From Galbibacter pacificus (GTDB lineage Bacteria > Bacteroidota > Bacteroidia > Flavobacteriales > Flavobacteriaceae), in assembly GCF_029603155.1 (NCBI RefSeq), contig NZ_JAPMUA010000006.1:212509-276508 (forward strand): DNA of 64,000 nucleotides, written 5' to 3'. Made by a program: the position numbers and the translations under genes. Under the pieces are notes generated by a model, which was not told where the DNA came from, did not search any database, and saw only the letters and a list, made by a program, of their open reading frames with translations. Within the stretch, counting starts at the first letter, position 1. The number at the start of each line of letters is the position of its first letter. Below are positions 26,279-35,625 of the stretch, piece by piece.

Positions 26279-27280
26279 TCAGTTCATTTTAATTTCATCA
26301 GTTGGCACATTTGCCATTTTTTCGAGCACGGGCGTCATTTCGTTTATTACTGTTGCCATATGCTCAAAATCCATTTCTCCAACTTCATCGTCTACGTGAT
26401 GGTAATACTCATAATTTTCAAAGTCAAAGGTACAAACAGTTTGTGATGGCACGTTGAATTCCGTATAAAAAGGATAATTGTCCGACCGTTTAAAAAGCTG
26501 ATATTCTCCTGCTTTTGGTAAAAACCCTACAATGTCTTTCCCGGCATAGGTATTAATTTTTTCGGCCATATTGGTTTCTTTGTACCCGGTAATATACATT
26601 AGCTCTTCGCGTTGCATGGGAACACCGATCATTTCAAAATTAACCATGGTATACAAATTAAAGTTTTCCTTTTTAAGTTTTGACGCTAAATGTTTGGAAC
26701 CCAACAGCCCTTTTTCTTCAGCAGAAAAAAGTACAAAAAGCAAACTTCTTTTATTGGTTTTATGCGTGCCAAAATATTTTGCTATTTCCAATACCGCTGT
26801 AGTCCCGGAAGCATTATCGTTGGCACCGTTGGCTATAGTGTCGCCATTTACAGGTTTCCCAGAACCTATATGGTCGTAATGTGCACCAATAACAATATAC
26901 TCGTTTTTTAAACGGGCATCGTTTCCTTCTACAAGACCAACAATGTTGAATGCTGGCGCGTCAAAATTAGTCAAGGTATCCCTGTAGGTTTTAAAATAAG
27001 GTTTTATGCCGTTTGTTTTAAAAATGTTTTCGATATAATTGGCAGCTTCGTTAATACCTTCACTCCCTGCTTCCCTTCCGTTTAGCCTATCGGAAGCCAA
27101 AAAAGTAATTATTTGCTCTACTTCTGAAGCATTGGAAACCGAAACTTCTTTGCTTTGGGCATCCAATACAACCTCTTTAGTCTTATCGGCCTGCGAAATT
27201 TGCTCGGATACAGGAACGGTAGACGATTTACAGCCTAAGGCCATAATTGATACGGCAAGTATAAATAATTGTTTTTTCAC
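26279..27280 (-). CDS. M28-family aminopeptidase, lipoprotein
   Basis: A 333-residue envelope peptidase with a lipoprotein signal; the lipobox MALGC puts the lipidated Cys at residue 17. The co-catalytic two-zinc M28 site is visible: GAHYDH (His, Asp), NGANDNASGT (Asp), SAEEKGLLGS (Glu-Glu, catalytic base), then VNFEMIG and a late YYHHVDDE with the last His. The initiation codon is GTG at 27280; no suitable ATG lies nearby. It probably releases N-terminal amino acids from peptides at the periplasmic or outer face. It is the first gene of the leftward run. Confidence 0.92.
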   Translation of the reverse strand: MKKQLFILAVSIMALGCKSSTVPVSEQISQADKTKEVVLDAQSKEVSVSNASEVEQIITFLASDRLNGREAGSEGINEAANYIENIFKTNGIKPYFKTYRDTLTNFDAPAFNIVGLVEGNDARLKNEYIVIGAHYDHIGSGKPVNGDTIANGANDNASGTTAVLEIAKYFGTHKTNKRSLLFVLFSAEEKGLLGSKHLASKLKKENFNLYTMVNFEMIGVPMQREELMYITGYKETNMAEKINTYAGKDIVGFLPKAGEYQLFKRSDNYPFYTEFNVPSQTVCTFDFENYEYYHHVDDEVGEMDFEHMATVINEMTPVLEKMANVPTDEIKMN

Positions 27281-27382
27281 ACGTTTATGGTTTAAATATC
27301 ATTAATAAAATAGAGAAAGTCACAAAAACCATGATTTCTCAGTAAAAAAAGCGAATCAAAAAAGATTGATTTTAAATATACC

Positions 27383-27409
27383 AAAAATCCCGCATAAAGC
27401 GGGATTTTT
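27383..27409 (-). terminator. terminator of the pdhA-pdhC operon
   Basis: AAAAATCCCGC and GCGGGATTTTT form a perfect 11-bp stem around a 5-nt loop, with a T-run on the minus strand, 34 nt past the pdhC stop. Confidence 0.9.
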
Positions 27410-27442
27410 AAGATATAATGAAAATATAATCATGTTTATTTT

Positions 27443-29086
27443 TTAAGCCAACATGGTTACCGGGTTTTCCAAATATGCCTGCAAAGTTTGCAGGAATTGA
27501 GCTCCGGTAGCGCCGTCAACGGTTCTATGATCACAAGCCAATGTAACTTTCATGGTATGGCCAATAACAATTTCTCCATTTTTAACAATCGGTTTTTCCA
27601 CGATTCCACCTACCGATAAAATGGCAGAGTTTGGCTGATTGATAATAGAGGTAAATTCTTGAATGCCGAACATTCCCAAATTAGAAACCGTAAAAGTACT
27701 GCCCTCCATTTCTTGGGGTGCAATCTTTTTGTTTCTCGCCTTTCCTGCCAGTTCTTTAACCTGCGAACCTATTTGGGTCAAGCTCATTTGGTCTGTAAAT
27801 TTAAGCACGGGTACCAACAGTCCGTCTTCAACCGCTACCGCCACCCCAATGTGTACGTGATGGTTGTAAACGGTTACATCGTCTTTCCATGAAGTGTTTA
27901 CCTGCGGATGCTTTTTAAGCGCCATTGCACAGGCCTTTACCACCATATCGTTAAACGAAACTTTAATGTCCGGTAGTGAATTTATCTGTCCGCGTGAAGC
28001 CATGGCATTATCCATATCAACTTCAATAGTTAAATAGTAATGAGGTGCAGAGAATTTAGATTCTCCCAACCTTCTCGCAATAGTTTTGCGCATTTGAGAG
28101 TTTTTCTTCTCTTCCCTACTTTCTTCTCCAGCTGGAACAAACGGCATTACATTTGCACTTGGAGCCGGGCTTCCTGTTGGAGCCTCAGTCGCCGCCGACT
28201 TACTTTCAGCAGGCGCCTTGTAATTTTCTATGTCTTTTTTAACAATCCTGCCATTTTCTCCTGTTCCCTTCACTTTAGAAAGGTCGATCCCTTTATCTTC
28301 AGCCATTTTCTTGGCCAAAGGAGAGGCGAAAATCCTTCCGTTGGAACTAGAAGCAGTAGTTGCACTTGTTGTTGTTTCTTTTTTCTCTTCTTTAGAGGAT
28401 GTGCTTGCTTCTTCTGCCGTTTTTTTCTTGGCAGGTGCTTTTCCTCCACCCTTGCTAGCTGCCAAAACTGCGTCCACATCGGTACCTTCGGGCCCGATTA
28501 TGGCCAATACATCATCAACAGGGGCAGACTGGCCTTCTTCTATTCCTATATGAAGTAGTTTTCCCGAATAGAACGATTCAAATTCCATTGTGGCCTTATC
28601 GGTTTCTATTTCAGCAAGGATATCGCCTTCCTCCACATCGTCGCCTACTTTTTTAAGCCATGATGCAACGGTACCTTCTTCCATGGTATCACTTAAACGG
28701 GGCATTGTTACAACTTCTACGCCTTCTGGTATTTCACCTCCGGAAGCTTCATTGGTTGTATCATCTTCAACAGTTTCTTCTTTTTCTTCGGATGCAGGTT
28801 TTTCTTTAGAAGCAGCGCCACCATTCAACAATCCCGAAATATCTTCTCCTTCTTCGCCAATAATTGCCAAAAGAGAATCAACAGGAGCGCCATCGCCTTC
28901 TTCGATACCTATATGAAGTAACGTGCCTTCGTGAAAAGACTCGAACTCCATGGTAGCTTTGTCGGTTTCTATTTCTGCTAAAATATCGCCTTCTTCTACT
29001 TTATCTCCTACTTTTTTAAGCCACTTTGCCACCACACCTTCTTCCATGGTGTCGCTCAAACGCGGCATGTTAATAATTTCTGCCAT
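27443..29086 (-). CDS. pdhC: pyruvate dehydrogenase E2, dihydrolipoamide acetyltransferase
   Basis: The E2 core of the pyruvate dehydrogenase complex, which moves acetyl groups to CoA. The 547 residues contain two nearly identical lipoyl domains (about 3-88 and 125-210) with lipoyl Lys43 and Lys164, each in ETDKATMEFES. Ala/Lys/Glu/Ser-rich linkers follow, then an E1/E3-binding domain (about 250-290, SPLAKKMAEDKGIDL) and a catalytic domain from about residue 330 ending with the DHRTVDGATGAQF active-site motif. It is 5 nt after pdhA. No E1-beta gene is in the window. Confidence 0.95.
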   Translation of the reverse strand: MAEIINMPRLSDTMEEGVVAKWLKKVGDKVEEGDILAEIETDKATMEFESFHEGTLLHIGIEEGDGAPVDSLLAIIGEEGEDISGLLNGGAASKEKPASEEKEETVEDDTTNEASGGEIPEGVEVVTMPRLSDTMEEGTVASWLKKVGDDVEEGDILAEIETDKATMEFESFYSGKLLHIGIEEGQSAPVDDVLAIIGPEGTDVDAVLAASKGGGKAPAKKKTAEEASTSSKEEKKETTTSATTASSSNGRIFASPLAKKMAEDKGIDLSKVKGTGENGRIVKKDIENYKAPAESKSAATEAPTGSPAPSANVMPFVPAGEESREEKKNSQMRKTIARRLGESKFSAPHYYLTIEVDMDNAMASRGQINSLPDIKVSFNDMVVKACAMALKKHPQVNTSWKDDVTVYNHHVHIGVAVAVEDGLLVPVLKFTDQMSLTQIGSQVKELAGKARNKKIAPQEMEGSTFTVSNLGMFGIQEFTSIINQPNSAILSVGGIVEKPIVKNGEIVIGHTMKVTLACDHRTVDGATGAQFLQTLQAYLENPVTMLA

Positions 29087-29091
29087 TATTT

Positions 29092-30090
29092 TTAAAGTTT
29101 ATGCGGTAAAAATGGATAATCTTCTTGGTCGTACACTACATCGTACATAACATTTTTGTCTGGAAAATCTGATTCTTCGGCGAATTTCTCACATTCTTTA
29201 ACCAATTCCTTAACCCTTTTATCTATTTTCTGGATATCTGTGTCTTTGGCATATTTTTTCTCCAAAATAATATCCTTAACCTGAGTAATCGGGTCTATTT
29301 TTTTGTATTCCTCTACTTCTTCTTTTGTTCTGTAGTGTTGGGCATCGGACATGGAGTGCCCTCTATACCTATATGTTTTCATTTCAAGAAAAGTTGGCCC
29401 TCCTCCAGAACGGGCCCTTTCTACGGCTTCGTAAACTGCTTCGGCCACTTTTACGGGGTTCATCCCGTCTACAGGCCCACAAGGCATATCAAAACCTAAA
29501 CCTAGTTTCCATATTTCCTGTTCTTTGGATGTTCTCGCAACTGAGGTACCCATGGCATAACCATTGTTTTCGCAAATAAAAACAACCGGCAAGTTCCAAA
29601 GCATTGCTAAATTAAAGGTTTCGTGAAGGGAACCCTGACGCACTGCACCATCGCCCATATAACATAAAGTTACACCATCTCTTTTGAAGTACTTATCGGC
29701 AAAAGCCAGTCCTGCTCCTAATGGAATTTGGCCACCAACTATCCCGTGGCCACCATAAAAGTTATGTTCTTTAGAAAAAATGTGCATGGAGCCTCCAAGT
29801 CCTTGAGAAGTTCCTGTGGCTTTTCCGTAAAGTTCTGCCATTACCTTTTTGGGGTCTACCCCCATCCCGATAGGCTGAACGTGGTTACGGTATGCTGTTA
29901 TTAATTTGTCCTTTTTAGGGTCGATTGCATGTAAAGTACCTGCCAATACAGCCTCTTGGCCATTATAAAGGTGAAGAAAACCCCTTACCTTTTGTTGTAT
30001 GTAAACCGCTGCCAGCTTATCTTCAAACTTTCTCCAAAACAGCATGTCTTCATACCATTTCAAGTAAACTTCTTTTGTAACTTTTTTCAT
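29092..30090 (-). CDS. pdhA: pyruvate dehydrogenase E1 alpha subunit
   Basis: Thiamine-diphosphate-dependent decarboxylation of pyruvate, with the E1 beta subunit. At 332 residues it is the alpha chain of a heterotetrameric E1. The ThDP-binding motif runs from GDGAVRQGSLHETF to VFICENN, and RYRGHSMSDAQHYRTKEE holds the phosphorylation-loop region. It heads the pdhA-pdhC pair. pdhB is missing here and, as in other flavobacteria, presumably lies elsewhere in the genome. A -7 box lies about 37 nt upstream of the start. Confidence 0.95.
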   Translation of the reverse strand: MKKVTKEVYLKWYEDMLFWRKFEDKLAAVYIQQKVRGFLHLYNGQEAVLAGTLHAIDPKKDKLITAYRNHVQPIGMGVDPKKVMAELYGKATGTSQGLGGSMHIFSKEHNFYGGHGIVGGQIPLGAGLAFADKYFKRDGVTLCYMGDGAVRQGSLHETFNLAMLWNLPVVFICENNGYAMGTSVARTSKEQEIWKLGLGFDMPCGPVDGMNPVKVAEAVYEAVERARSGGGPTFLEMKTYRYRGHSMSDAQHYRTKEEVEEYKKIDPITQVKDIILEKKYAKDTDIQKIDKRVKELVKECEKFAEESDFPDKNVMYDVVYDQEDYPFLPHKL

Positions 30091-30126
30091 CTATATTTTA
30101 TTTTGCCAAATATTGAGTGCCATTAC

Positions 30127-30134
30127 CAAATGTA
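30127..30134 (-). promoter_or_regulatory. -7 promoter box for pdhA-pdhC
   Basis: Minus-strand TACATTTG is an exact TAnnTTTG match about 37 nt before the pdhA start. Confidence 0.5.
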
Positions 30135-30243
30135 GAGGCACCAAAAACCCTCTTTATAACAATGGTTTTTTAAAATGCAATACAAAAGTAGCGTTTTCAA
30201 TAAAAGTGTAAAAATGAAAATCTGCTTTTATCTAAGATTTTTG

Positions 30244-30735
30244 TTAAATATTATTTAAAGTAGCTTTGCCAAAGGTAAGCGGCAATAAATCTTTTATGGA
30301 ATCGGCCTTGACTACCTTTCCCGTTTCCCCCATAAAATAAAGTGCTATGGGAGTTTTTTGGTTCTCTTCGTATTCGTAAATAGACTGTCTACATGCTCCG
30401 CACGGCGGTGTTGGCGTAAGTACGTTAAAAGAATCGGAAGCGGCAGAAACAGCCATGATTTTTATGGGCTCCCCCGGAAATTGCGTGCCTGCCTGAAAAA
30501 TGGCCACGCGTTCTGCACATAACCCGGAAGGATACACGGCATTTTCTTGGTTACTACCAATTATTATTTCACCGTTTTCTAGTTGAAGCACTGCCCCTAC
30601 ACGGAACTTGGAATATGGGGCATATGCATTATTGCGTGCAGTTACTGCTTTTTTCATGAGTTCTTTTACCTGCTCGGGCAGCTCGTCTATGGACTCAAAA
30701 ACAGTAAGCACTGTATTAATCTCAAGTTTCTTCAT
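30244..30735 (-). CDS. cdd: cytidine deaminase
   Basis: Deaminates cytidine and deoxycytidine to uridine forms (pyrimidine salvage, cytosol). The 163-residue protein has the deaminase zinc site: Cys73-Ala-Glu75 in LCAERVAIF, and Cys112 and Cys115 in PCGACRQ. APYSKFRVGAVL is the substrate-binding start of the fold. The N-terminal extension of about 30 residues is common in Bacteroidota. It sits between porV and pdhA on the same strand, as in other flavobacterial genomes. Confidence 0.95.
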   Translation of the reverse strand: MKKLEINTVLTVFESIDELPEQVKELMKKAVTARNNAYAPYSKFRVGAVLQLENGEIIIGSNQENAVYPSGLCAERVAIFQAGTQFPGEPIKIMAVSAASDSFNVLTPTPPCGACRQSIYEYEENQKTPIALYFMGETGKVVKADSIKDLLPLTFGKATLNNI

Positions 30736-30924
30736 AATGCATTTGGTTATAACACAATAGTACTACCAAAATACAATATTTATATGAATTTTATTGCTGA
30801 TGATGCGATTTAAGAAATGTTTGCTTTGTGGAAGGTTACCAAAAAGATACCCTTCACCTTATGCGACTGCGTTGATATAAAAACCCACTATGTACTATTC
30901 TTCAACAACAGAAAATGCCCCTTA

Positions 30925-32073
30925 TTAATAATACTCGTCTCCCAAATTAAATGTAATGGAGAAACGCAATGTATTTTCCAATGGGTTCCTAACTTTAGAG
31001 GTTGAAAATAAATAAGACAAATCTATGGAAGTAGCCTTGAAGGTAAAGCCGGCCCCCAGCGTAAAGAATTGACGAAAACCTTTTTCCTGGTTCTCGTGAA
31101 AATACCCGGTTCTAATGGCAAAGGCTTCATTATATACATATTCTGCCCCCATGGCCCAAGTTATTTCTTTTAATTCTTCGCTAAAACCGTCCGGGGCATC
31201 GCCAAAAGAAGAGAACATCCCGGTAAAGAAACTTTCGTTATAATAATCGTCTTCGTAATCTATTTCGCCGTCGCCATTTGAGTCGCTCGGTGTTGGCACC
31301 AACAATTTATTAAACTCCAAGTTAAGCGACAGTATGTTCATTGGATCGAATATAAAATCAAAACCTCCACCTAATTTTAGGTTTGTTGGCAAATAGCTTT
31401 CCCTGCCCTCATCATCATATTTTATTTTAGGACCAATATTAGATACGTTAAAACCACCTTTCCACCGACCATTAAAACTATTGTAAGCTATTTCGTTGGA
31501 CTGAAAATACCCTGCAATATCTACTGCAAAAGAGCTGGCAGCTGAAGCATCAACAAATTCGTCTGGAATCTTTAAGTCCGAGCGCAAGAACCTACCGGCC
31601 ACGGCCATTGAAAAGTTTTCGCTCAGTTTTAATGAATACGATAAATCTATTGCCAGTTCATTTGGCCTTTCAATAATTGGGGTAAGCCCCTGAAGTGCCT
31701 CGTCTTCTGTTATAAATTCAATATCGCCCAAACTAAAATACCGTATGGTGGCCGCCCAGGCACTACGTTCGTTTATTTTTTTATAAAAAGCCGCATCGAG
31801 CAGGGCAATATCGTTCACCAACTGGCTTAAATAAGGGGTATAGCTCAACCCTATACCAATTTCGCGTTTGGCAAAAGCGTATTTTGCAGGATTCCATTGT
31901 TGCGAAAAAACATCGGGACTGGTAGTAGCGCCCAGTTCGCCCATTCCACCAGATCGTGCATCGGCAGCAATCGACAAGAAAGGAACGGCAGTAGTTATAA
32001 CTCTTGAATCTTCCTGAGCATGTAGGAGATTTGAAAAGATTATAAGGCTTAGGAGTAAATAGTTTAGTTTCAT
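30925..32073 (-). CDS. porV: T9SS outer-membrane protein PorV (LptO)
   Basis: A 382-residue beta-barrel protein of the PorV/FadL-like group. PorV is an outer-membrane component of the type IX secretion system that shuttles cargo from the translocon to the attachment complex. Signal peptide is about residues 1-20. The family's N-terminal block FLSIAADARSGGMGELGAT and QQWNPAKYAF is intact, and the C-terminus ends in an aromatic strand (RFSITFNLGDEYY). It is divergent from gldJ across 475 bp; in F. johnsoniae porU lies between them, but here it does not. A -7 box is 21 nt upstream. Confidence 0.93.
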   Translation of the reverse strand: MKLNYLLLSLIIFSNLLHAQEDSRVITTAVPFLSIAADARSGGMGELGATTSPDVFSQQWNPAKYAFAKREIGIGLSYTPYLSQLVNDIALLDAAFYKKINERSAWAATIRYFSLGDIEFITEDEALQGLTPIIERPNELAIDLSYSLKLSENFSMAVAGRFLRSDLKIPDEFVDASAASSFAVDIAGYFQSNEIAYNSFNGRWKGGFNVSNIGPKIKYDDEGRESYLPTNLKLGGGFDFIFDPMNILSLNLEFNKLLVPTPSDSNGDGEIDYEDDYYNESFFTGMFSSFGDAPDGFSEELKEITWAMGAEYVYNEAFAIRTGYFHENQEKGFRQFFTLGAGFTFKATSIDLSYLFSTSKVRNPLENTLRFSITFNLGDEYY

Positions 32074-32548
32074 TTAATTTTATTAAATAACAGCAAATAT
32101 AATTGTTTAAAATTGTTAGGCAAACACTTAGGTTTTCCTATAACAGTATATAATTAACGTAACATTAACAAAAATGTTATACAACTTCGACTTTTTTTTA
32201 AATTTTTTTCGATAAAAATAATTTATTCGGTTGAAAAAACGCTCTATCTTCTATAAATAATTGAAAAATGATAATGAAACAAAAGCTACTAAATATGCAG
32301 AAATTATATACTTCCGTTAGGCAAACGCATACAACCTGAGTTTATTTTATGGGTTACCACATTTAAAAAAGTAAAAAATAATCGACAAAAAGATTTTTGC
32401 AACATATAATAAAATGATCATTTGCACGTTTTTACAACAGCGAAACGAACTTTGACAACATTATACCCACAATTTTGATGAAAAAAATTGAATTAAATAT
32501 CTTAATTGCTATATTGCACACTTATTTAAGACAACTCAAATCTTAATT
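32074..32548. other. gene-free spacer between porV and gldJ, where porU is expected
   Basis: A 475-bp, strongly AT-rich spacer with no reading frame of useful length on either strand. It holds the porV -7 box. A possible gldJ promoter is TTTG at 32451-32454 with CAATTTTG at 32470-32477, one mismatch from the -7 consensus. An 11-bp direct repeat GTTAGGCAAAC occurs at 32115-32125 and 32316-32326. No remnant of the large PorU protease was recognised. Confidence 0.8.
32094..32101 (-). promoter_or_regulatory. -7 promoter box for porV
   Basis: Minus-strand TATATTTG matches TAnnTTTG, about 21 nt upstream of the porV start codon. Confidence 0.55.
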
Positions 32549-34192
32549 ATGAAGAAGTATCTATTCAACCCATATGTATTATGTTTGGTAGCGTTTGCGA
32601 GTTTAACTAGCTGTAGTAACTCAAACAAAAACACTTCCAGGGCTACAGGATGGCAAATCAACTCTAAAGAAGGAGGCTTTCAATACAACACAAATTTTAA
32701 AGAGCAGGAAACTGCTCCGGGTCTTGTGTTTTTGGAAGGCGGAACTTTTGTTAGGGGAAAAGTGCAAGACGATGTAATGCATGACTGGAACAACACACCT
32801 ACACAACAACATGTCCAGTCGTTTTACATGGATGAAACAGAGGTTACCAATAAGATGTACATGGAATACCTGGACTATCTTAAAAGTGTTTATCCTCCAG
32901 ACGACCCCGCTTATGCAAATATTTACCAAGGCGCCCTACCCGACACTCTTGTTTGGAGAAACCGGCTTGGTTATAACGAAGTAATGACCAACAACTATTT
33001 AAGGCACCCTGCATATGCAGAATACCCCGTAGTTGGTGTAAACTGGGTGCAAGCGGTTCAATTTTCCGAATGGAGAACCGACCGTGTAAACGAACTTATG
33101 CTTGAAAGGGAGGGGTATCTTGCCAAGAACAGCAAATATGCCGTTGTAAATGGTGAGACCCAAGGAACGTTTAGCACAGAAACCTATTTAAACAGCCCCG
33201 AAAATGTATATGGAGGTCAAATAGACTCCTTACAAGGAAAGGCAAAAAGAGACTCTACAAACGTATTTGCAAAAAGATCAAGCGGAATTATCATGCCTTC
33301 ATATAGGCTGCCCACGGAAACCGAATGGGAATATGCCGCTACAGCACTTGTTGGAACCAGGGAATACAATAATTATAGAGGAAGAAAAAAATATCCTTGG
33401 GAAGGAGAATATACCCGTTCCGGAAAAAGAAAGAACCGTGGCGACCAATTGGCAAACTTTAAACAAGGAAAAGGTGATTATGGCGGAATTGCAGGCTGGT
33501 CTGACGATAGCGCAGACATTACCGCACAGGTAAAATCGTATCCTCCAAACGATTGGGGACTTTACGATATGGCCGGTAACGTAGCAGAATGGGTTGCTGA
33601 TGTATACAGACCCATTGTAGACGACGAAGCAAACGACTTTAACTATTATCGCGGTAACGTATATATGAAAACGTCTATTGGCGAAGATGGAAAAGTGGAT
33701 ATAGTAGGAAGGGACGGAATTAAATATGATACTTTGAGCAATGGAAGAATTGTAGCCCGCGACTTGCCAGGTGAAATAGCCATGGTTCCTATAAATGAAA
33801 ATGATACGTACCTTAGAACCAATTTCGATAGAAGCGACAACAGAGACTATAGAGATGGCGACAAAGGATCTACAAGATACTACGATATGTTTAGCGATGA
33901 TGGAGAACTTGACGATTCCAAAAGGATGTACAATGCCCCCGAAAATAAAATTGAAAGGGATTCTTTAGGAAATATCATTAAACAAATCGACGAATCCAAT
34001 TCCAGGACCACACTTATAAACGACGAAGTCCGTGTATACAAAGGAGGTTCATGGAGAGATCGGGCATATTGGCTAGACCCGGCCCAACGTAGATACCTGC
34101 CACAATACATGGCTACCGATTATATTGGTTTCCGCTGTGCAATGTCAAGGGTAGGTTCTAAAGCCAAAGAAAAGAAAACACCGAGACACTAA
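32549..34192 (+). CDS. gldJ: gliding motility lipoprotein GldJ
   Basis: An outer-envelope lipoprotein needed for gliding and for stability of the T9SS/gliding machinery. The 547 residues begin with a lipoprotein signal (lipid Cys22 in SLTSCSNS). A formylglycine-generating-enzyme-like (sulfatase-modifying factor) domain covers most of the protein: FLEGGTFVRGKV, FYMDETEVTNKMYMEYL, GVNWVQAVQFSEWR, LPTETEWEYAA, DWGLYDMAGNVAEWV, and a C-terminal VYKGGSWRD...GFRCAMSR. The FGE cysteine pair is not used for catalysis in GldJ. It is followed by a terminator and murF, as in related genomes. Confidence 0.95.
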   Translation: MKKYLFNPYVLCLVAFASLTSCSNSNKNTSRATGWQINSKEGGFQYNTNFKEQETAPGLVFLEGGTFVRGKVQDDVMHDWNNTPTQQHVQSFYMDETEVTNKMYMEYLDYLKSVYPPDDPAYANIYQGALPDTLVWRNRLGYNEVMTNNYLRHPAYAEYPVVGVNWVQAVQFSEWRTDRVNELMLEREGYLAKNSKYAVVNGETQGTFSTETYLNSPENVYGGQIDSLQGKAKRDSTNVFAKRSSGIIMPSYRLPTETEWEYAATALVGTREYNNYRGRKKYPWEGEYTRSGKRKNRGDQLANFKQGKGDYGGIAGWSDDSADITAQVKSYPPNDWGLYDMAGNVAEWVADVYRPIVDDEANDFNYYRGNVYMKTSIGEDGKVDIVGRDGIKYDTLSNGRIVARDLPGEIAMVPINENDTYLRTNFDRSDNRDYRDGDKGSTRYYDMFSDDGELDDSKRMYNAPENKIERDSLGNIIKQIDESNSRTTLINDEVRVYKGGSWRDRAYWLDPAQRRYLPQYMATDYIGFRCAMSRVGSKAKEKKTPRH

Positions 34193-34216
34193 AAATATTT
34201 CAATAAAATACACTCG

Positions 34217-34244
34217 AAGCCCTGATCTATTCAGGGCTTTTTTT
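34217..34244 (+). terminator. terminator between gldJ and murF
   Basis: AAGCCCTGA and TCAGGGCTT form a perfect 9-bp stem with a 5-nt loop and seven T residues. The murF ATG is only 15 nt beyond it, so murF expression by read-through would be attenuated. Confidence 0.9.
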
Positions 34245-34258
34245 ATACTTTTATTTCT

Positions 34259-35536
34259 ATGAAAATAGAAGAACTTCACTCGTATTTTTTAAACACCTCA
34301 GGAGTAATTACCGATACCCGAAAAATAGAAGACAATTGTTTGTTTTTTGCATTAAAGGGAGAAAATTTTAATGGGAACAAATTTGCAGAAGAAGCCTTAA
34401 AAAAAGGGGCTGCTTATGCCATAATAGATCAAGAGGAATATCATACATCAAACAAAACCATTCTTGTAAGCAATACTTTGGAAGCATTACAGCAACTTGC
34501 TTCCTATCATAGAAAATATTTAAACATTCCCATTATAGCGCTCACCGGAAGCAATGGCAAGACCACTACCAAAGAGCTCATCAATGCAGTTTTGTCTAAA
34601 AAATTTAGCACAAAAGCTACCAAGGGAAATCTAAACAATCATATTGGCGTGCCCATTACCTTACTCTCCATGGATAATAAAGTTGAAATGGGCGTGGTGG
34701 AAATGGGAGCCAACCACCTCAAGGAAATAGAACAGTTATGTAATATTGCAACTCCAGATTATGGATACATCACCAATTTTGGGAAAGCACACCTAGAAGG
34801 TTTTGGAGGGGTTGAAGGGGTTATTAAAGGCAAAAGCGAACTTTATAATCATCTTATAAATAACCATAAAACTGTTTTTTTTAATGCTGATGATGCTATC
34901 CAAAAGGAGAAACTAGAGAATTATCAAAAAAAATATGGTTTTAGCGCTATTTCAGCATCCGATGTTAAGGTGAATTTGACCAGTGCCGATCCCTTTGTTG
35001 AAGTTCTATATAAAAACAAGGCAATCAAATCGCAGTTAATCGGCGCATACAATTATACCAATATTGCAGCTGCCATTACCATTGGTTGTTACTTTAAAGT
35101 ACCAACAGAAGCTATCAAAGAAGCCATAGAAGCATACCTGCCTTCCAACAACAGATCGCAAATAATAAAGACCCGTAAATATAAAATTATCCTTGACGCC
35201 TATAATGCCAATCCAACCAGTATGAAGGCTGCTTTAGAAAACTTTTCCGCTTTAAAAGACGACCATAAAACCGTAATTCTTGGAGATATGTTTGAATTAG
35301 GCCCAAGTGCCAAGGAAGAGCATCAAATAATTGCAGATATTGCTACCGGATATAATTTTGAAAGGGTTTTCCTTATCGGAAGCCATTTTTATGAAGCCAA
35401 CACACAAGGCCTAAAATTTAAAGATTTTGATGCATTCAAGAAATCATTTCAAACAGATTTACCCACCAAAGGAACCATTTTAATAAAAGGTTCGAGAGGA
35501 ATGGCCCTTGAGCGGATATTGGATGTTCTCAACTAA
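34259..35536 (+). CDS. murF: UDP-MurNAc-tripeptide--D-Ala-D-Ala ligase
   Basis: Adds the D-Ala-D-Ala dipeptide made by Ddl to the peptidoglycan precursor (cytosol). The 425-residue Mur ligase shows an N-terminal substrate domain (GVITDTRKIEDNCLFFALKG), the ATP-binding P-loop ALTGSNGKTTTKELI (about residues 94-108), VVEMGANHLKEIEQL, and a C-terminal domain with ILDAYNANPTSMKAAL and GDMFELG. Length and motifs are typical. It starts 15 nt past the gldJ terminator. Ddl, its substrate supplier, is encoded at 12896-13870. Confidence 0.95.
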   Translation: MKIEELHSYFLNTSGVITDTRKIEDNCLFFALKGENFNGNKFAEEALKKGAAYAIIDQEEYHTSNKTILVSNTLEALQQLASYHRKYLNIPIIALTGSNGKTTTKELINAVLSKKFSTKATKGNLNNHIGVPITLLSMDNKVEMGVVEMGANHLKEIEQLCNIATPDYGYITNFGKAHLEGFGGVEGVIKGKSELYNHLINNHKTVFFNADDAIQKEKLENYQKKYGFSAISASDVKVNLTSADPFVEVLYKNKAIKSQLIGAYNYTNIAAAITIGCYFKVPTEAIKEAIEAYLPSNNRSQIIKTRKYKIILDAYNANPTSMKAALENFSALKDDHKTVILGDMFELGPSAKEEHQIIADIATGYNFERVFLIGSHFYEANTQGLKFKDFDAFKKSFQTDLPTKGTILIKGSRGMALERILDVLN

Positions 35537-35551
35537 AATTTTAATTTCATC

Positions 35552-35598
35552 CCAAAAAATATAGGCCGTTTAGTTTCTATATAAAAAACCAAACGGCC
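35552..35598 (-). terminator. terminator of the ferritin-like pair
   Basis: GGCCGTTT (35564-35571) pairs with AAACGGCC (35591-35598). On the minus strand the stem is followed by a T-run, 28 nt past the stop of the downstream ferritin-like gene. Confidence 0.75.
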
Positions 35599-35625
35599 CA
35601 AAACAACCAACCATTAATCTTTAAC

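Noticed and set aside
32074..32548. Decayed porU remnant
   Set aside because: No reading frame or protease motif was found in either strand of the spacer, so absence rather than a visible pseudogene is reported.
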